Below are positions 24,262-35,237 of a DNA stretch of 64,000 nucleotides, in pieces (within the stretch, counting starts at the first letter, position 1; each line of letters starts with the position of its first letter). Below the pieces are notes generated by a model. The model made no database searches. It saw only the letters and a program-made list of their open reading frames with translations, and was not told where the DNA came from. The stretch spans positions 310,001 through 374,000 of the forward strand of contig JAPQWV010000405.1 in assembly GCA_027422505.1 (NCBI GenBank), written 5' to 3'. The DNA comes from Craterostigma plantagineum (Eukaryota > Streptophyta > Magnoliopsida > Lamiales > Linderniaceae). A program made the position numbers and the translations under genes.

Positions 24262-24645
24262 CTTTCTCATGGAAGGATTTGAAAAGCCCTTAGCCATGTC
24301 GACGGAACTAGTTTGGTAAGTATGCCTTATTAGATCATTTTCCTGTTGGTATTTTCTTGTTTTGTTGAACGAAGAAAAAGATCTTACTGATTCATTCGTT
24401 TTCTTCAAGTCAATACCCATCGCCTTTACCCGTGCTGTAAATTTTGTCGCTGACGAAATTGTGGACGTCACGGGGCCGGACAACCTATTTCGTCTGAAGT
24501 TCCTATATGACAAAGGCCGTTCTTGCTTTTCCACCGGATGGGCGGAGTTCCGGCGTCACCACGCATTGCGATTGGTGATACGCTGCACTTTCATTTTCAC
24601 GCCGTCAGCCGCACTTTCAGGGTTGCTATAACACGCGCTATGTGA
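24262..24645 (+). pseudogene. B3 DNA-binding domain gene remnant
   Basis: A possible first exon from ATG 24262 is followed by a GTAAGT donor near 24316. The next segment reads EKDLTDSFVFFKSIPIAFTR, then IVDVTGPDNLFRLKFLYDKG and RSCFSTGWAEFRRHHALR. After a one-base shift near 24571-24574 it continues IGDTLHFHFHAVSRTFRVAI to a stop at 24643-24645. This matches one plant B3 domain of the REM/VRN1 kind, including the GWxEF and GDxLxF signatures. The protein would be short and single-domain. The frameshift inside the domain and the small size point to a decayed copy. A functional small B3 gene with a sequence error is possible. Confidence 0.6.
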
Positions 24646-25646
24646 GCCGTCAAAGTCAAATGGCATGTTTCGATTCCCTCAGCAACGGAACCAGAAGTTG
24701 TAACTTTGAGGGTCGAAAAATATTTAAACAAAATAATACGAAAGATTAGGTACATAGTAAAATTGTGAAGATTTCTTGTACACGTTTTACATAATATGTT
24801 TATAATACACCTGATAATAAATTGCATATTGTAGTTATGAAGAAACAATAAATTAGATCAAAGTATACATTGCATTCATATGAAACGCCTAGTTCTTCGT
24901 ATAATCATTAAAATGTTTGTTTTTTTTATACATTTTTAGCATATGTATTACATATTGTTATCAATGACAAAATGATACATCGTAACTTAGGAATCGAAGA
25001 ATAAATTTAAAAAATAATAATAAGCAGCGTCTTCCATTATCTAATCTTCAAAATGTCTTATATACGTTTTGCATAGATGTTTATTACACATATGAAAATT
25101 TTTAATCAATATGATATTATGAGTTATAACTTTGTAAACAAAATAAAAAAACGATAAGCTCATTGTAAATCTTAATGTTTCTTATATACGTTTTTCATAA
25201 CGTATGTTACACATACAAGAAGAAATAGCATATTCTAATAGTGACATAATCGAAAATTATAACTTGAAAGAGTCGAAAATTGCTTTTAAAATGACGTTTT
25301 CATAACTAGTTTATTTTATATATGAAAATAATTTTTATAATGTATTGGAACATATTTTGGTTAAGTAAAAATAAAATCCAAATTATTAATGCCCGTTTGG
25401 ATTCTGGATTTTTTGAAATCCGGATTTCGTCCAAATCTTCCGTTTGGCATCCGATTTCGATTTCGTCCAAATCCGAGGAGAATCCAAACTCTTACAACTA
25501 GGATTTGAAATTTCGTGTCAAATGGTCCGTTTAGAATCCAAATTTGAGCACGTAACGAAATTTTCGTAACAGATAATAATAATAATGATAATCATAATAA
25601 TATAATAGTATAACTATAATAGTATAATAATAATAATATAATAATA
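24646..25646. other. AT-rich intergenic
   Basis: Very AT-rich. At about 25390-25545 there is a stretch with repeated GTTTGGATTC/ATCCGGATTTCGTCCAAATC motifs that looks like a degraded MITE. A TAA/TAT microsatellite (about 25565-25646) runs up to the next element. No gene was recognised. Confidence 0.4.
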
Positions 25647-26176
25647 AGGCTTAACTATTTTTGGTCCCGTAACTTAGGGGGTATGGCATTGTAGACATTA
25701 TACCTGATTTTTCCCAAAATACATCACGTGCCACGCACGTGACCGGTTTTTATACCGGAAAACTGACGTCGTGTCGGACCGACGACATGCCTGCTTTTGC
25801 TAATTTTTGGGGACCGATGACATGCCCGTTTTACAGAAATGTCACGTGATTAAAATAATCGGGCTTGGCGCAATGTCAGAAATTAATTTGAAAAAACGAA
25901 AAAAATATCTGTAAAACTGGTATGTCAGGTCCGGCGCCACGTCGGACCTTTCGGTATAAAAATCTGTCACTTCGTGGCACATGATGTATTTTGGGAAAAA
26001 AATCAGGTATAAAAATCGGTTACGTGCGTGGTACGTGTGTATTTTGGGAAAAAATCAGGTATAATGTCTATAAATTGCACGATTTTAAAACTTATTGTCC
26101 CTATAATGACCCCTAAATTAGTGATCCTTGTAATGCCACACCTCCTAAGTTACATGACCAAAAAAATATTAATCCT
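25647..26176. mobile_element. Foldback/MITE-like inverted-repeat element
   Basis: The left arm begins AGGCTTAACTATTTTTGGTC and the reverse complement of the right end begins AGGATTAATATTTTTTTGGTC. Both continue with GTAACTTAGG(A/G)GGT(A/G)TGGCATT and ACATTATACCTGATTTTT. The arms span most of the 530 bp. Inner parts repeat the block ending CCAAAATACA(T)CACGT. It is inserted in a TAA microsatellite, so the target duplication cannot be defined. It is non-coding and could be transcribed into a hairpin RNA. Confidence 0.65.
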
Positions 26177-26284
26177 AATAATAATAATTAGGAGGTGGAC
26201 GATGAATCGAGTCGAGCCGATTCGCAAGCTCGATAAGCCGACTCGAGCTCGAGGAGCTCTTGTCGAGGTGAACTTTGAGGTCCA

Positions 26285-26877
26285 TTAAAAGCACGCCAGT
26301 TTTCTTGATCGATCAACTTCTCGCCTATATTCTTGCATACGTTCGTGGAGTGCTGACTGTTCATAGTTGGTATTGTGTCTCGACTGTTGGGCATAAGCCG
26401 ATACCTGCCAAATAGTCGCAGAAAGAAAAAAGCATGAGATATTTATCGTGAGAAATATAGTGTAATACTCTATATACTCGATTCCATGATGCTTCAACGT
26501 GACAAAAAAAAAGAACATGATTAATGTAAGGCTCCATTTGATGCAGGAGCTCGTAACCCTGAGAATGAGGAACTTTTCAGTCCAATACAGATGATAAATT
26601 GATGAAAAATATAAAATTCATGTTCACCAACAAAAAGACCTGTTTAAAATAACGAAGATGAGCATCCATTGTATTTCCAACCGCATCCAAGAACTCGAAC
26701 CTCTTTTTGCCTCAACAGCAGACAGGTCACTGACCTGAGCCAATAAATTATTTAGACAAGAAGATCGGATGAAGCAATTTGAAGAGTGAGATGCTGGGTA
26801 GAGATAAAACTCACCTGATTAAAACGTGTCTGCTCAAAACTTGATCTTGCACTGTGAAGTTCCTGGAGCGTATCTTT
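26285..26877 (-). pseudogene. ACAP-type ARF-GAP (AGD1-4-like) BAR-domain fragment
   Basis: Four ordered exon pieces on the minus strand: about 26815-26877 (LQELHSARSSFEQTRFNQ), 26640-26734 (VEAKKRFEFLDAVGNTMDA, HLRYFKQ), about 26512-26558 (GYELLHQMEPYIN) and about 26290-26404 (AYAQQSRHNTNYEQSALHER, MQEYRREVDR). Splice acceptors and two donors are preserved. This is the middle of the BAR domain of plant ACAP proteins. No PH, ArfGAP or ankyrin exons occur nearby and one donor (after YIN) is lost. It is a partial duplication that kept its introns, so it came from DNA rather than from a processed transcript. Confidence 0.72.
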
Positions 26878-27507
26878 AGCAAATAAGAATTTTACAATTT
26901 AAAGGATACATATGAAACTGTTGGAACCGTTTAACATTTGGGAGTAGTGTAAGTAATAACATATGAAACTGTTAGGAGAGTAATATTAGTGTTAAATATA
27001 GAGGCACATTGGAATAGAGACGTACACAAAAATAAAGTACTCGTTGGAGTTGCTCTAAGCTCCGTGCAAAGTGTATTAATTTTCAGTAGGGTAGGTGCCC
27101 TAAAATTTATTAACTAAAGAAATTGGAAAATTACACTAAAAGAGATTCACAAAATTCAAATGTAGTTTATAATCATCAGCTTAATTTTAATCCTTGATAC
27201 TAAGTCGGGAGATGGTCCTCCAAGTGACTATCTCGAATTAGAAAATAAAGGCGAAAGCTTTTTCGCTTCTTATAAAGTTCATTGAATTAAATCATAGGCC
27301 AACCACATTCCGACACGTGTCTAGCATATTTTACCTTCGCCGCATAGTCCTTTTGCTGAAGGACACGTGGCACCTTATGAGCCATCTTCTATAAACGACC
27401 CTCCGTTTTCTCAGTCGCGGCTATGAAAGCCAAATTCAATAACGTTTTGCTTACCTCTCATTTGCAGCAACATTATTAGCTCGGCTACTCTTGCAAAGCA
27501 AAAGATA
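26878..27507. other. Intergenic
   Basis: AT-rich and unassigned. An internal short direct repeat (CATATGAAACTGTT) occurs at about 26909 and 26959. No gene was recognised. Confidence 0.35.
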
Positions 27508-27744
27508 CTCCCTCCGCCCCGCTAATTTTATCACATTTTCCCATTTCGGGCGTCCCACTAATTTTATCACATTTCCTTTTTTGGTAAAAAACTATCACAA
27601 ACAGTCAATATAATAATATTAAATATTCTTAAAAGACGTGTCAATACACTTTTTACCTTTTCATTATACTATATTATTATAATAATGCCACCTTAATTTG
27701 CGTGCTCACCAATATATGTGATAAAGATAACGGGACGGAGGGAG
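27508..27744. mobile_element. Stowaway-type MITE (Tc1/mariner)
   Basis: Left end CTCCCTCCGCCCC and right end GGGACGGAGGGAG are near-perfect inverted repeats. Both are flanked by TA (27506-27507 and 27745-27746), the target duplication of Tc1/mariner elements. The length is 237 bp. The internal CACTAATTTTATCACATT-type repeat is also typical of plant Stowaway elements. Confidence 0.85.
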
Positions 27745-27874
27745 TAATATTTTTTTAATTTCCTTCTCTTGTACATCGCTCGATCTATTCCGCCACTTGT
27801 AAACACCAAGTGCACGAATAATTCGAATAGAAAAAATCAAAAGAGGGAAAAAAGATTATGCTTTTTTGTTTGTG

Positions 27875-28573
27875 CTGCAATCAAGGTTTTAAAACCGTGT
27901 TTTCGAAAACGAACCGGAAAATTTAGTGATTTAACCGGTATAAAACCGGAATCAAACCGCTACAAAACCGGTATTTCTAAATATCGTAAAATTATATTTT
28001 ATGAATAAATCAACCAAATAAAATATGTTAGATATCTAAAAAATAATTGTAAAATAAGACATTAAAATTAAATTTATAATTTAGGGTAAAATGAAATAAA
28101 AGCAAAATATAGAGATGAGATTAAATACTAATATAAATGAATGAAGTACTAAAAATGTAATTTAAAATACAATTAATTTGCATAAACGAGGGATTGAACC
28201 CAAAACCTTGAAAATATCAAGTCCATAGGGTGTGTTTGGTCCGCGGAAATCGGCGCGGAAAAGAAAAGAAAAGTGTGATGGTACGCATCGAATCATTGTA
28301 CATTACGGTTCCGTGTCGTACAATCATACTTTTTCTTTTCTTTTCCACGTCAAAATCCACGAACCAAACGGAGCCTTAATAACAGTCGGACCACAACTGT
28401 TTATCTGGTTATTTATCTATTTGTTTGATAATTGATTAAATTTTTTTAATTTTATTTTTATTGTTTTCAATTTAGAATTGAGGCGGAGCGGAACTGGACC
28501 GTATATCCGCCCGGTTCGCCGGTTTCCGGCTTGAACGGACGGCCCGGTCCGGTCATGAAAACCGTGATCACAG
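27875..28573. mobile_element. Inverted-repeat element with AACCGG motifs, carrying a nested MITE
   Basis: The left end reads CTGCAATCAAGGTTTTAAAA and the reverse complement of the right end reads CTGTGATCACGGTTTTCATG. Both sides are rich in AACCGG/CCGGTT motifs. The middle is AT-rich, and a second small element sits within it at 28228-28375. A tRNA-like B-box sequence (reverse complement GGGTTCAATCCC) is present near 28191-28203. No intact gene. The termini resemble a widespread plant non-autonomous family, but no target duplication was confirmed. Confidence 0.5.
28228..28375. mobile_element. Small MITE, 148 bp
   Basis: Left GGGTGTGTTTGGTCCGCGG and right reverse complement GGCTCCGTTTGGTTCGTGG. 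The inverted repeats continue through GCG(A)CGGAAAAGAAAAG(A)AAAGT. The short length and strong palindrome mark a MITE that inserted into the surrounding older element. Confidence 0.65.
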
Positions 28574-29187
28574 TACCTCAACTGAGAGGAGCTTAGTAGA
28601 TAAAATGATACAGAGATGAATGGGCCCATTAATATGCACGGTATCTTGATATTTAGAATCTTTAATATTTGTCGACTTCATATCAATCCGATCTCATCTT
28701 TAAAAGGGAAAGGGCTGCTCATTAGCCCTTCACCAGAATAAATCTTGCCATGTTTTGCTCCTAAACCCGTTTAGTAAATTATCGTCTCTGTGAACTGTCA
28801 AATTAATCCCTTCCTATATTGATTTTCAACCCACGCCCATAGTTTTCTGAGTGCTTCGTACCTTGAAAGAGAAAAACCAATCTTGGATCTATATATATAA
28901 CCCTTCCAAAAATCGAAGTTTGCCAAGATTTGCTGGGTTTATCAGTAGCTGCATAGCAAGTCTTTATCTCAAAGATCGTGCCTTTTTTTGGGTTAGCTTG
29001 AGTAGTATAGTTTCGATTAGTCGTACTCTTTCAGGTAACGTAGTTGAGAGCTTAATCCGACCTCTTCTTGAAAAAAATGGAAGGAAATTATTACATCCTA
29101 ATTAGCCCATAAAAATCGTGTCTTGGTTGTGCAATAACACATACGACAAGGAGACACCTAATTATTACATCCTTTCTTTCGTCATCA
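28574..29187. other. Intergenic, promoter of DUF7865 gene
   Basis: Unassigned sequence ending in the 5' flank of the small membrane-protein gene. Open frames here are short and show no family resemblance. Confidence 0.35.
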
Positions 29188-29622
29188 ATGGTGTCCCCTG
29201 GTTTTTTCCTCATATGTATGCTCCATTCTCTGATTGCCTTAACCTTTGGAGCCCTGATGATGTTCAATAGCGACTTGGTCTGTGTCTTCAGCCATGGGAA
29301 AGATCGCGCCAGCAAGCTCATGGGTTCAACCCCCCACGATCAGCTCTTGATTCGAACATCTGATTCATTCTCAGGCCTGCTCCTCTTCACCGTAGGGTTT
29401 CTCTTGTTCATGGTGGCTTTCGTCAAGGACAGAGACTTCCATGGCTTCTTTGCAAGAGGCTGTGTGGTTCTACACTTCGCCATGGCTGTTTGGAGGATTT
29501 ATTTCGAGAGGAAGGTCGAAGTTCTTGGACATGATTGGGTGAGGCTTGTCGTAGGGGACATAGTTTTTGCTCTTTCTTGGATCTTCTTTCTCGTGTATTC
29601 TTGGAGGGAGAAGTATGATTAA
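29188..29622 (+). CDS. Small four-span plant membrane protein (DUF7865-like)
   Basis: Intronless frame of 144 residues starting MVSPGFFLICMLHSLIAL. It has about four hydrophobic segments (residues ~5-25, 60-82, 90-108 and 120-138) and the conserved pieces STPHDQLLIRTSDSFSGLLL and FFLVYSWREKYD at the C-terminus. I recognise it as a conserved land-plant family of unknown function that recent domain databases name DUF7865. No catalytic motif is visible. The start is the first in-frame ATG and fits the family's usual N-terminus. Confidence 0.75.
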   Translation: MVSPGFFLICMLHSLIALTFGALMMFNSDLVCVFSHGKDRASKLMGSTPHDQLLIRTSDSFSGLLLFTVGFLLFMVAFVKDRDFHGFFARGCVVLHFAMAVWRIYFERKVEVLGHDWVRLVVGDIVFALSWIFFLVYSWREKYD

Positions 29623-30584
29623 ACCTCGGCTGTGAAGTTAAGCTGTCGCTACTCCTCGGTGCTACTCTGTTCGGGGATTTTTCTGGGATTTTAAAAGGAG
29701 TGAAAACCGTTATTTTCGAGCAAACTTTCGTGGGCTAGAATCTGCTCAAACACACTGTCTATGAGCGATTGGTTGTTAAGGAGTGGAGAATTCCTTAATG
29801 ATCTGAAGTAAAGTTTCATATTGATTTTCTATGGATGCACTCGCTCTTTGTTGATACTAACTATACTTCTCGCACGCTCTATGCGGGTGCTTTCCTTAAA
29901 TGTCATTATATTTGTGTTACTTTGATTTTCATATTTATAATATTTAATAAATGAAATATGATTTTAAATATATAAAGTGAAAACTAATGTGTTGGTGTTA
30001 ATTACAATAACTAAACAATTTTAGAAGTGAAATGATAATTTATTAAATTAATTAAATTATGAAAGAGGGACTAAATTGACAATTAAATGGCAAACCAAAT
30101 TGACAGTTTTTAGCCACAAACCCCTTTACATAATAGAATAGATTTATAGTTCTGGCTATATAACACAGGGAAAAAGGTCATTTTTCCCATGAATATGTAT
30201 TGAATTTTCAATTCGTTTCGCATGATTCAACCACGTAAATGTCACCAACATATATATATATATATATATTTCATTTCTACTTAAAATCTTTAATGATCGT
30301 TTTTGAAAAAATAAAGTAGTACTTAATTGGATTTGGATATCAATAGATGAACGCAGGCAGTTAATTGAAGTGGCTCAGTGCATACGACACGAACTATCTT
30401 TGCGTTTAGCTTTTAGAATCGGATTTTCTTTTCCTTGATTTATTTTGGTACAATCTACAAATGTTTCGTTAATCACATCACATAGGCCCGTGGAAAGGGT
30501 TAGAAAAAAAAGGAAAAGAAGCAATTATAATCCAAGAAAGCAATCGTCCGAACCCTAATCACTGGCGGCAGGGGCGATCTCGTG
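29623..30584. other. Intergenic
   Basis: AT-rich spacer with a (TA)n microsatellite at about 30251-30270. The last 100-150 bp should be the UBC25-type gene's 5' UTR. No other feature was recognised. Confidence 0.4.
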
Positions 30585-33500
30585 ATGGAGTCGCCTGCAC
30601 CTTTTTCACGCTATGTTAATCGCAATTCCAAGTAAATTGTTTATCGTGTTATGTTGTCTGGTCCTTTTGTGTGTGTGGTGTTAAATTGAGTGAAGTATCC
30701 GCTGTTTTGCGACTCATTGAATTTTCTTTTTGTGGATTTTCGCAGGAAACGAATGTTTCCAGGCGATGGTTCGTCGTCTTTGTCGACGACGTGTAAAAAT
30801 GAGGAAGCTTTGGAAATATCGCCACCGAGCAATTTGTGTCCTGCTAAACCTAGGTCGTCGAAAAATAAGGAGGTGAAAAGAACGTCCTTATTATTACTAT
30901 TATTGATCGGGGCTTTTGGGGATTTATGATCTTGCGAGGGGGGAGGTGGTTCTGTTCTGTGTCTGGACATCGTATGGGGCGTGGGTCTGTGAATTGTGAG
31001 ATGGAAAAGAAACTCTCTTGGAATTTGGTTGAATGGTCTTGTTTGCTTTCTGTGGTGATTGATTGAATCTTGGGAAGTTTGATTTAGTAGTTTGTGAGGG
31101 TCTCGAACTGGATTAGGCTAATTGAAAATCGGGCTATCTCATCTTCTATCGTTTTGTGTTTTATTGATGTGTTGAGGATCTGAGAAATGGGGATTTAGTT
31201 GGGTAACGGATAACATTGTTTTAATTCGTAGTACGAATATTACAGTACACAGTCGTACTTCTTAAAAGGGTATTTTGGTGTGTCTAAAATGGTTAACTGA
31301 CTCTTTGCTTGGAAGTTATGGTGAGCTTATGTCGCTTGGATTGCTTCTTCCGCTTGCATTATTTGACTTTTTTTAGAGAAAAGTGCTTAATCTGGATTAA
31401 TCTTAGAGGGTTTTCTTCTTAAGAAGCCACGTTGTAGATTGACGTTTATTTTCATATGCTTAAATAGCCTTTTGTCTCTTATCTCTAAACATTTCTGTGA
31501 TTTGATAAGGCATCAGTGTTTAGGTTTCCGATCAGTAGGCAGTGTTCATTTCTGGGTGGTATACTTTGCAGTTAACAGTTGGTTCCCTTAACTTCTGTTT
31601 TACTCACTTTTGTCGACGTGTCCTTAAGGACTGTACTCTTTCTTCTTTTCTCCTATTATAGTTCAATACTCCTAGCCCTCAAGTGTGTTGTCAGAGACAT
31701 GTTTGTGTTTTCATTTGAGAAATGTGCTTCACTTTTTTTTGTACTTGGAAACAATATAAATACCAGATGATATTTATGATGCAGTAGATCTTTTTTGTAA
31801 ATGTGTCGCATCTCTATTTTCATTTTCTTTTATTACATTTATCTTGTTATTATCCGGCACACGGAACTTCTAGAACCTTTGTCTTCACTGAAATTTTATG
31901 CAGGTTGTTTATCAGGAAATAATAGATCTTGACGCGGAAGGAGAATCTGATAGTATAAAGCTGACTGATGTCTTACCTTACACAAGTGGCAAAGGCAAGG
32001 TATGCCAGAATTGTCACCACCTTACCTGTCCCTTATTTGCTTTACTATGCTTCTAATGCTGGAAGTAATCCATTATGTAGGAACTTCTGCAGTATTCTTC
32101 AGTTGGATTGAACAATTCAGTCAAAGCAGATAACTTTGGTTTTAGTAAATTGGAGGATGCGTGGCCAGGCTCATATCAGGACAACATGATATATGATGAT
32201 TGTTCCATTTTGGAACCACCATTCAATCCTACGGGCATTCCCACTGGTGTTGAGGTGCCACTACCATGGTTTCTTGGTCCTTCAAATAATAAGGCAAAGG
32301 TGACAGAAACAAACTCTTCCAGAGCAGAGCCCATGCCTGATGCTGCTGGCAATTCTCCGTTGGTGGGTCATATGTACGAGGAGAATCCTACTAAGTTAAG
32401 GAGGAGTAAAAGGTCAGCTGTCAAGATAAATACAGATCACATAGATAAGAAGATAAGAATGAGTTCAAAACATTTGGAAGATAATGGAGTATACAAGAAT
32501 GGCAGCGCCAGTGGTACCTCCTTGAGTTTGCAATCCTCTCAGGCACCAAGGGCCCATATGTCGACCAATCCTGGTCTTTTCTTGACTTTGGATTTGCCGG
32601 GTGCATCTGGAGAAGGGAGTATGTTTATGCCCATGTCGCCCTTTCCTATGTTCGAGCCTGCGTTCAGCCCTCAAGGATTTCCAAATGACGGTGCATTTAA
32701 ATCTGCTGCTGATCATATTCAAAAGTGTGCATCTTCTCCGGGGACCTCAATTCCCACTAGTGTTGAGGCGGAAAACGTTGATGAAATCTCGCAAAAATAT
32801 GCCAGTTTTAAAAAATTTGAAGTAGTCCAAGACTTTTCTGACCATCACTACCGTGCGAATGGTTCTGCCAAACAGGTATAGTTTTTGTAATCTATGTGCT
32901 GTGCGTGCTCTATAGAATTATGTTTTTTGACATTTTTTTGTGCTGTCCTTTAATGTGTCGTACAGCCACCAAAGAACTGGGCCAAGAAAATCCAGGATGA
33001 GTGGAGAATACTGGAAAAGGATTTGCCTGGTAAGTCGTAGACAGCCTCTGAATATATCCGTTTTCCGAAAGCTGCTAATAATGGAGAGAGAATTCTGGTG
33101 CTCTCATCTTAGAATACCGTTCTGAAATAGTTTTGTATGCTGGCTGTTTTCGGATTTTAAAGCCATAGGATGATTCGCAGTATTTTCTCTAACTTGTGTG
33201 AATATGTTCCTAAGCAGATACAATATTTGTGAGGGTCTATGAGTCAAGGATCGATCTTTTGCGAGCTGTTATACTAGGGGCAGAGGGAACACCCTACCAT
33301 GATGGCCTCTATTTCTTTGACGTCTTCTTCCCAAGCAGTTACCCTGATGTTCCACCTGTACGTATCTGATTACTTTTGTGAACGTCCAAAATTTGCACTT
33401 TGGTGTCAACATCTCTATAATAGAATTTTTATCATGATTTTTTTCTTGGTAGCATGTGTATTACCATTCAGGCGGCCTCCGTATAAATCCCAACCTTTAC

Positions 33501-34218
33501 AATTGCGGTAAAGTGTGCTTGAGCCTTCTCAATACTTGGAGCGGTGGGCAGAAGGAGAAATGGATTCCTGGCACTTCGACCATGTTACAAGTCTTAGTAT
33601 CCATACAAGGGCTCATTTTAAATGCCAAGCCCTACTTCAATGAACCTGGATATGCCTCTTCGTACGGATCTGTTCAAGGAGAAAAGAGATCTCTAGACTA
33701 CAATGAGTCAACATTCATGTTATGCCTCCAGACAATGGTCTACAATATGAGAAGACCGCCAAAGGTAAAATCATTGCAACCAAGTGAGAATACTTAAATT
33801 TGGCAGTTCCATCTTAAATCTTAAAAACCAATTTGACGATCTAAAGCGATCACACTGAAATGTTTAGACTGTTGTGTTGGCTGCAACTTTCTCATTGCAG
33901 CATTTCGAGGACTTCACTGTGGGTCACTTTCGTATATATGCCCGCGATATTCTGATCTCATGTAAGGCCTACTTAGATGGAGCTCAAGTGGGTTGTCTGG
34001 TTAAGGGCGGCGTTCAAGACGTTGATGAGGGAGACAAAAGCTGCTCGGATAATTTTAAGTCTAAGTTGTCTGGGTACATAAGTGTCCTGGTAAATGCGTT
34101 TTTGCAGGTGGGCGCCAAAGATTGCGAAGAGTTCCTTTCTTTAGCCCCGAATGAAAGTGCACAAGCTCCTCCGGCCCATCCTCGCCGGAAACGCGGTGCT
34201 CGTAAGTCAACAAAATAA
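30585..34218 (+). CDS. UBC25: Ubiquitin-conjugating enzyme E2, UBC25-type
   Basis: Eight exons in phase: 30585-30631, 30746-30872, 31904-31999, 32081-32875, 32966-33029, 33218-33357, 33453-33764 and 33901-34218, giving 632 residues. The N-terminal ~350 residues are disordered and Ser-rich. The UBC fold follows: PPKNWAKKIQDEWRILEKDL, VRVYESRIDLLRAVILGAEG, YHDGLYFFDVFFPSSYPDVP and then HVYYHSGGLRINPNLYNCGK. The active-site cysteine lies in GKVCLSLLNTW. The C-terminal extension ends in a basic tail (RRKRGARKSTK). Plant UBC23-26 share this layout with PHO2/UBC24 and human BIRC6-like E2s. Arabidopsis UBC25 is At3g15355, which fits the local synteny. It should transfer ubiquitin from E1 to targets. 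Substrates are unknown. Confidence 0.92.
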
Positions 34219-35237
34219 GTGGCAATCAAATAAGTGGGCGGGGGTTTCGATTTTGTGAATAAGACTGAAGTTGGGAAGCAAATAATTTGTTTTGCCTATC
34301 TTGAGACATATATTTAGTAGTACTCATTACCTAGTGCATGGCATTGGTTGGCATAAATTTGGACAACCTCGTTATGCCTTTGATTTATGCTTAACAGTCT
34401 ACTGGGCATTCTTGTTTATACATTATTACTGTTTGCCTGGGGATATTTGGTGAATTTCATCTACCGATGGAGCTTTTTCCATTTGCCCTTTTATTTATTT
34501 ATATGTATATGTGTTTTCCTTTTTCCTTAGCCGTTGACTTCCATTTTCGTTCCATAAGCTTTCTGCGCATCTCGATTCTCTGGGTTGCATAAAATAGTCT
34601 TTTCTGTGTTTCAGCTTTGTTTACCATGTAAATTTACATCGATAAGCAGATCGGATCCACTGATAGATTAGTTCCTGTCAAAAGTATAGGTTATGGTTGG
34701 GCACATGACATTTTCAAGTGGATGTCAGAATTTGCATCTAATTAGACTCCATCATAATTCATAGTTGTGTATGTTAGTGAGTCATGAGATTATTTGCAGC
34801 ATTATTTTCCGCTGGTCAGCAAGGTCAGATAGTTTGGTTTGAGCGTGGAGATCAAGATTGGATCTCGAGCAAATTAATCTTAAAAAAAAAACATGAAACG
34901 ACTTGTCTTTTTTGTCCTTTTCACAAGTCAAGATCAGAAAAATCAAAGTCGTCTCACAGACCAAACATATTCCAAGTAAACCGTTTAGTGGAGTGGATAT
35001 AATTATCATCCACTTGCGTCAGTCTGAGTCCGACTCTTTGAGCATTGATGGCACTTCCCCTTTGTCCAAACTACGTTAATTTCCACGAAAGTGCCGTTCA
35101 TTGGGAAAAAAAAATTGCAAAGATTGACCAATTGGTCATGGACCTATTACAAGACTATGATGCTTAGTCCGAAAATCATATATGATCACAGAGGAAAAAG
35201 ACCCCATTATTCTTCTTACATCCTAAAGCTTACCAAG
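34219..35237. other. Intergenic
   Basis: 3' flank of the E2 gene and 5' flank of the DUF2921 gene. No gene was recognised. The frame of the next gene is open back to 35091, so its start could lie there. Confidence 0.4.

Noticed and set aside
24157..24534. A 125-codon minus-strand frame over the B3 remnant
   Set aside because: The plus strand shows clear B3 motifs in this stretch, so the minus frame is a shadow.
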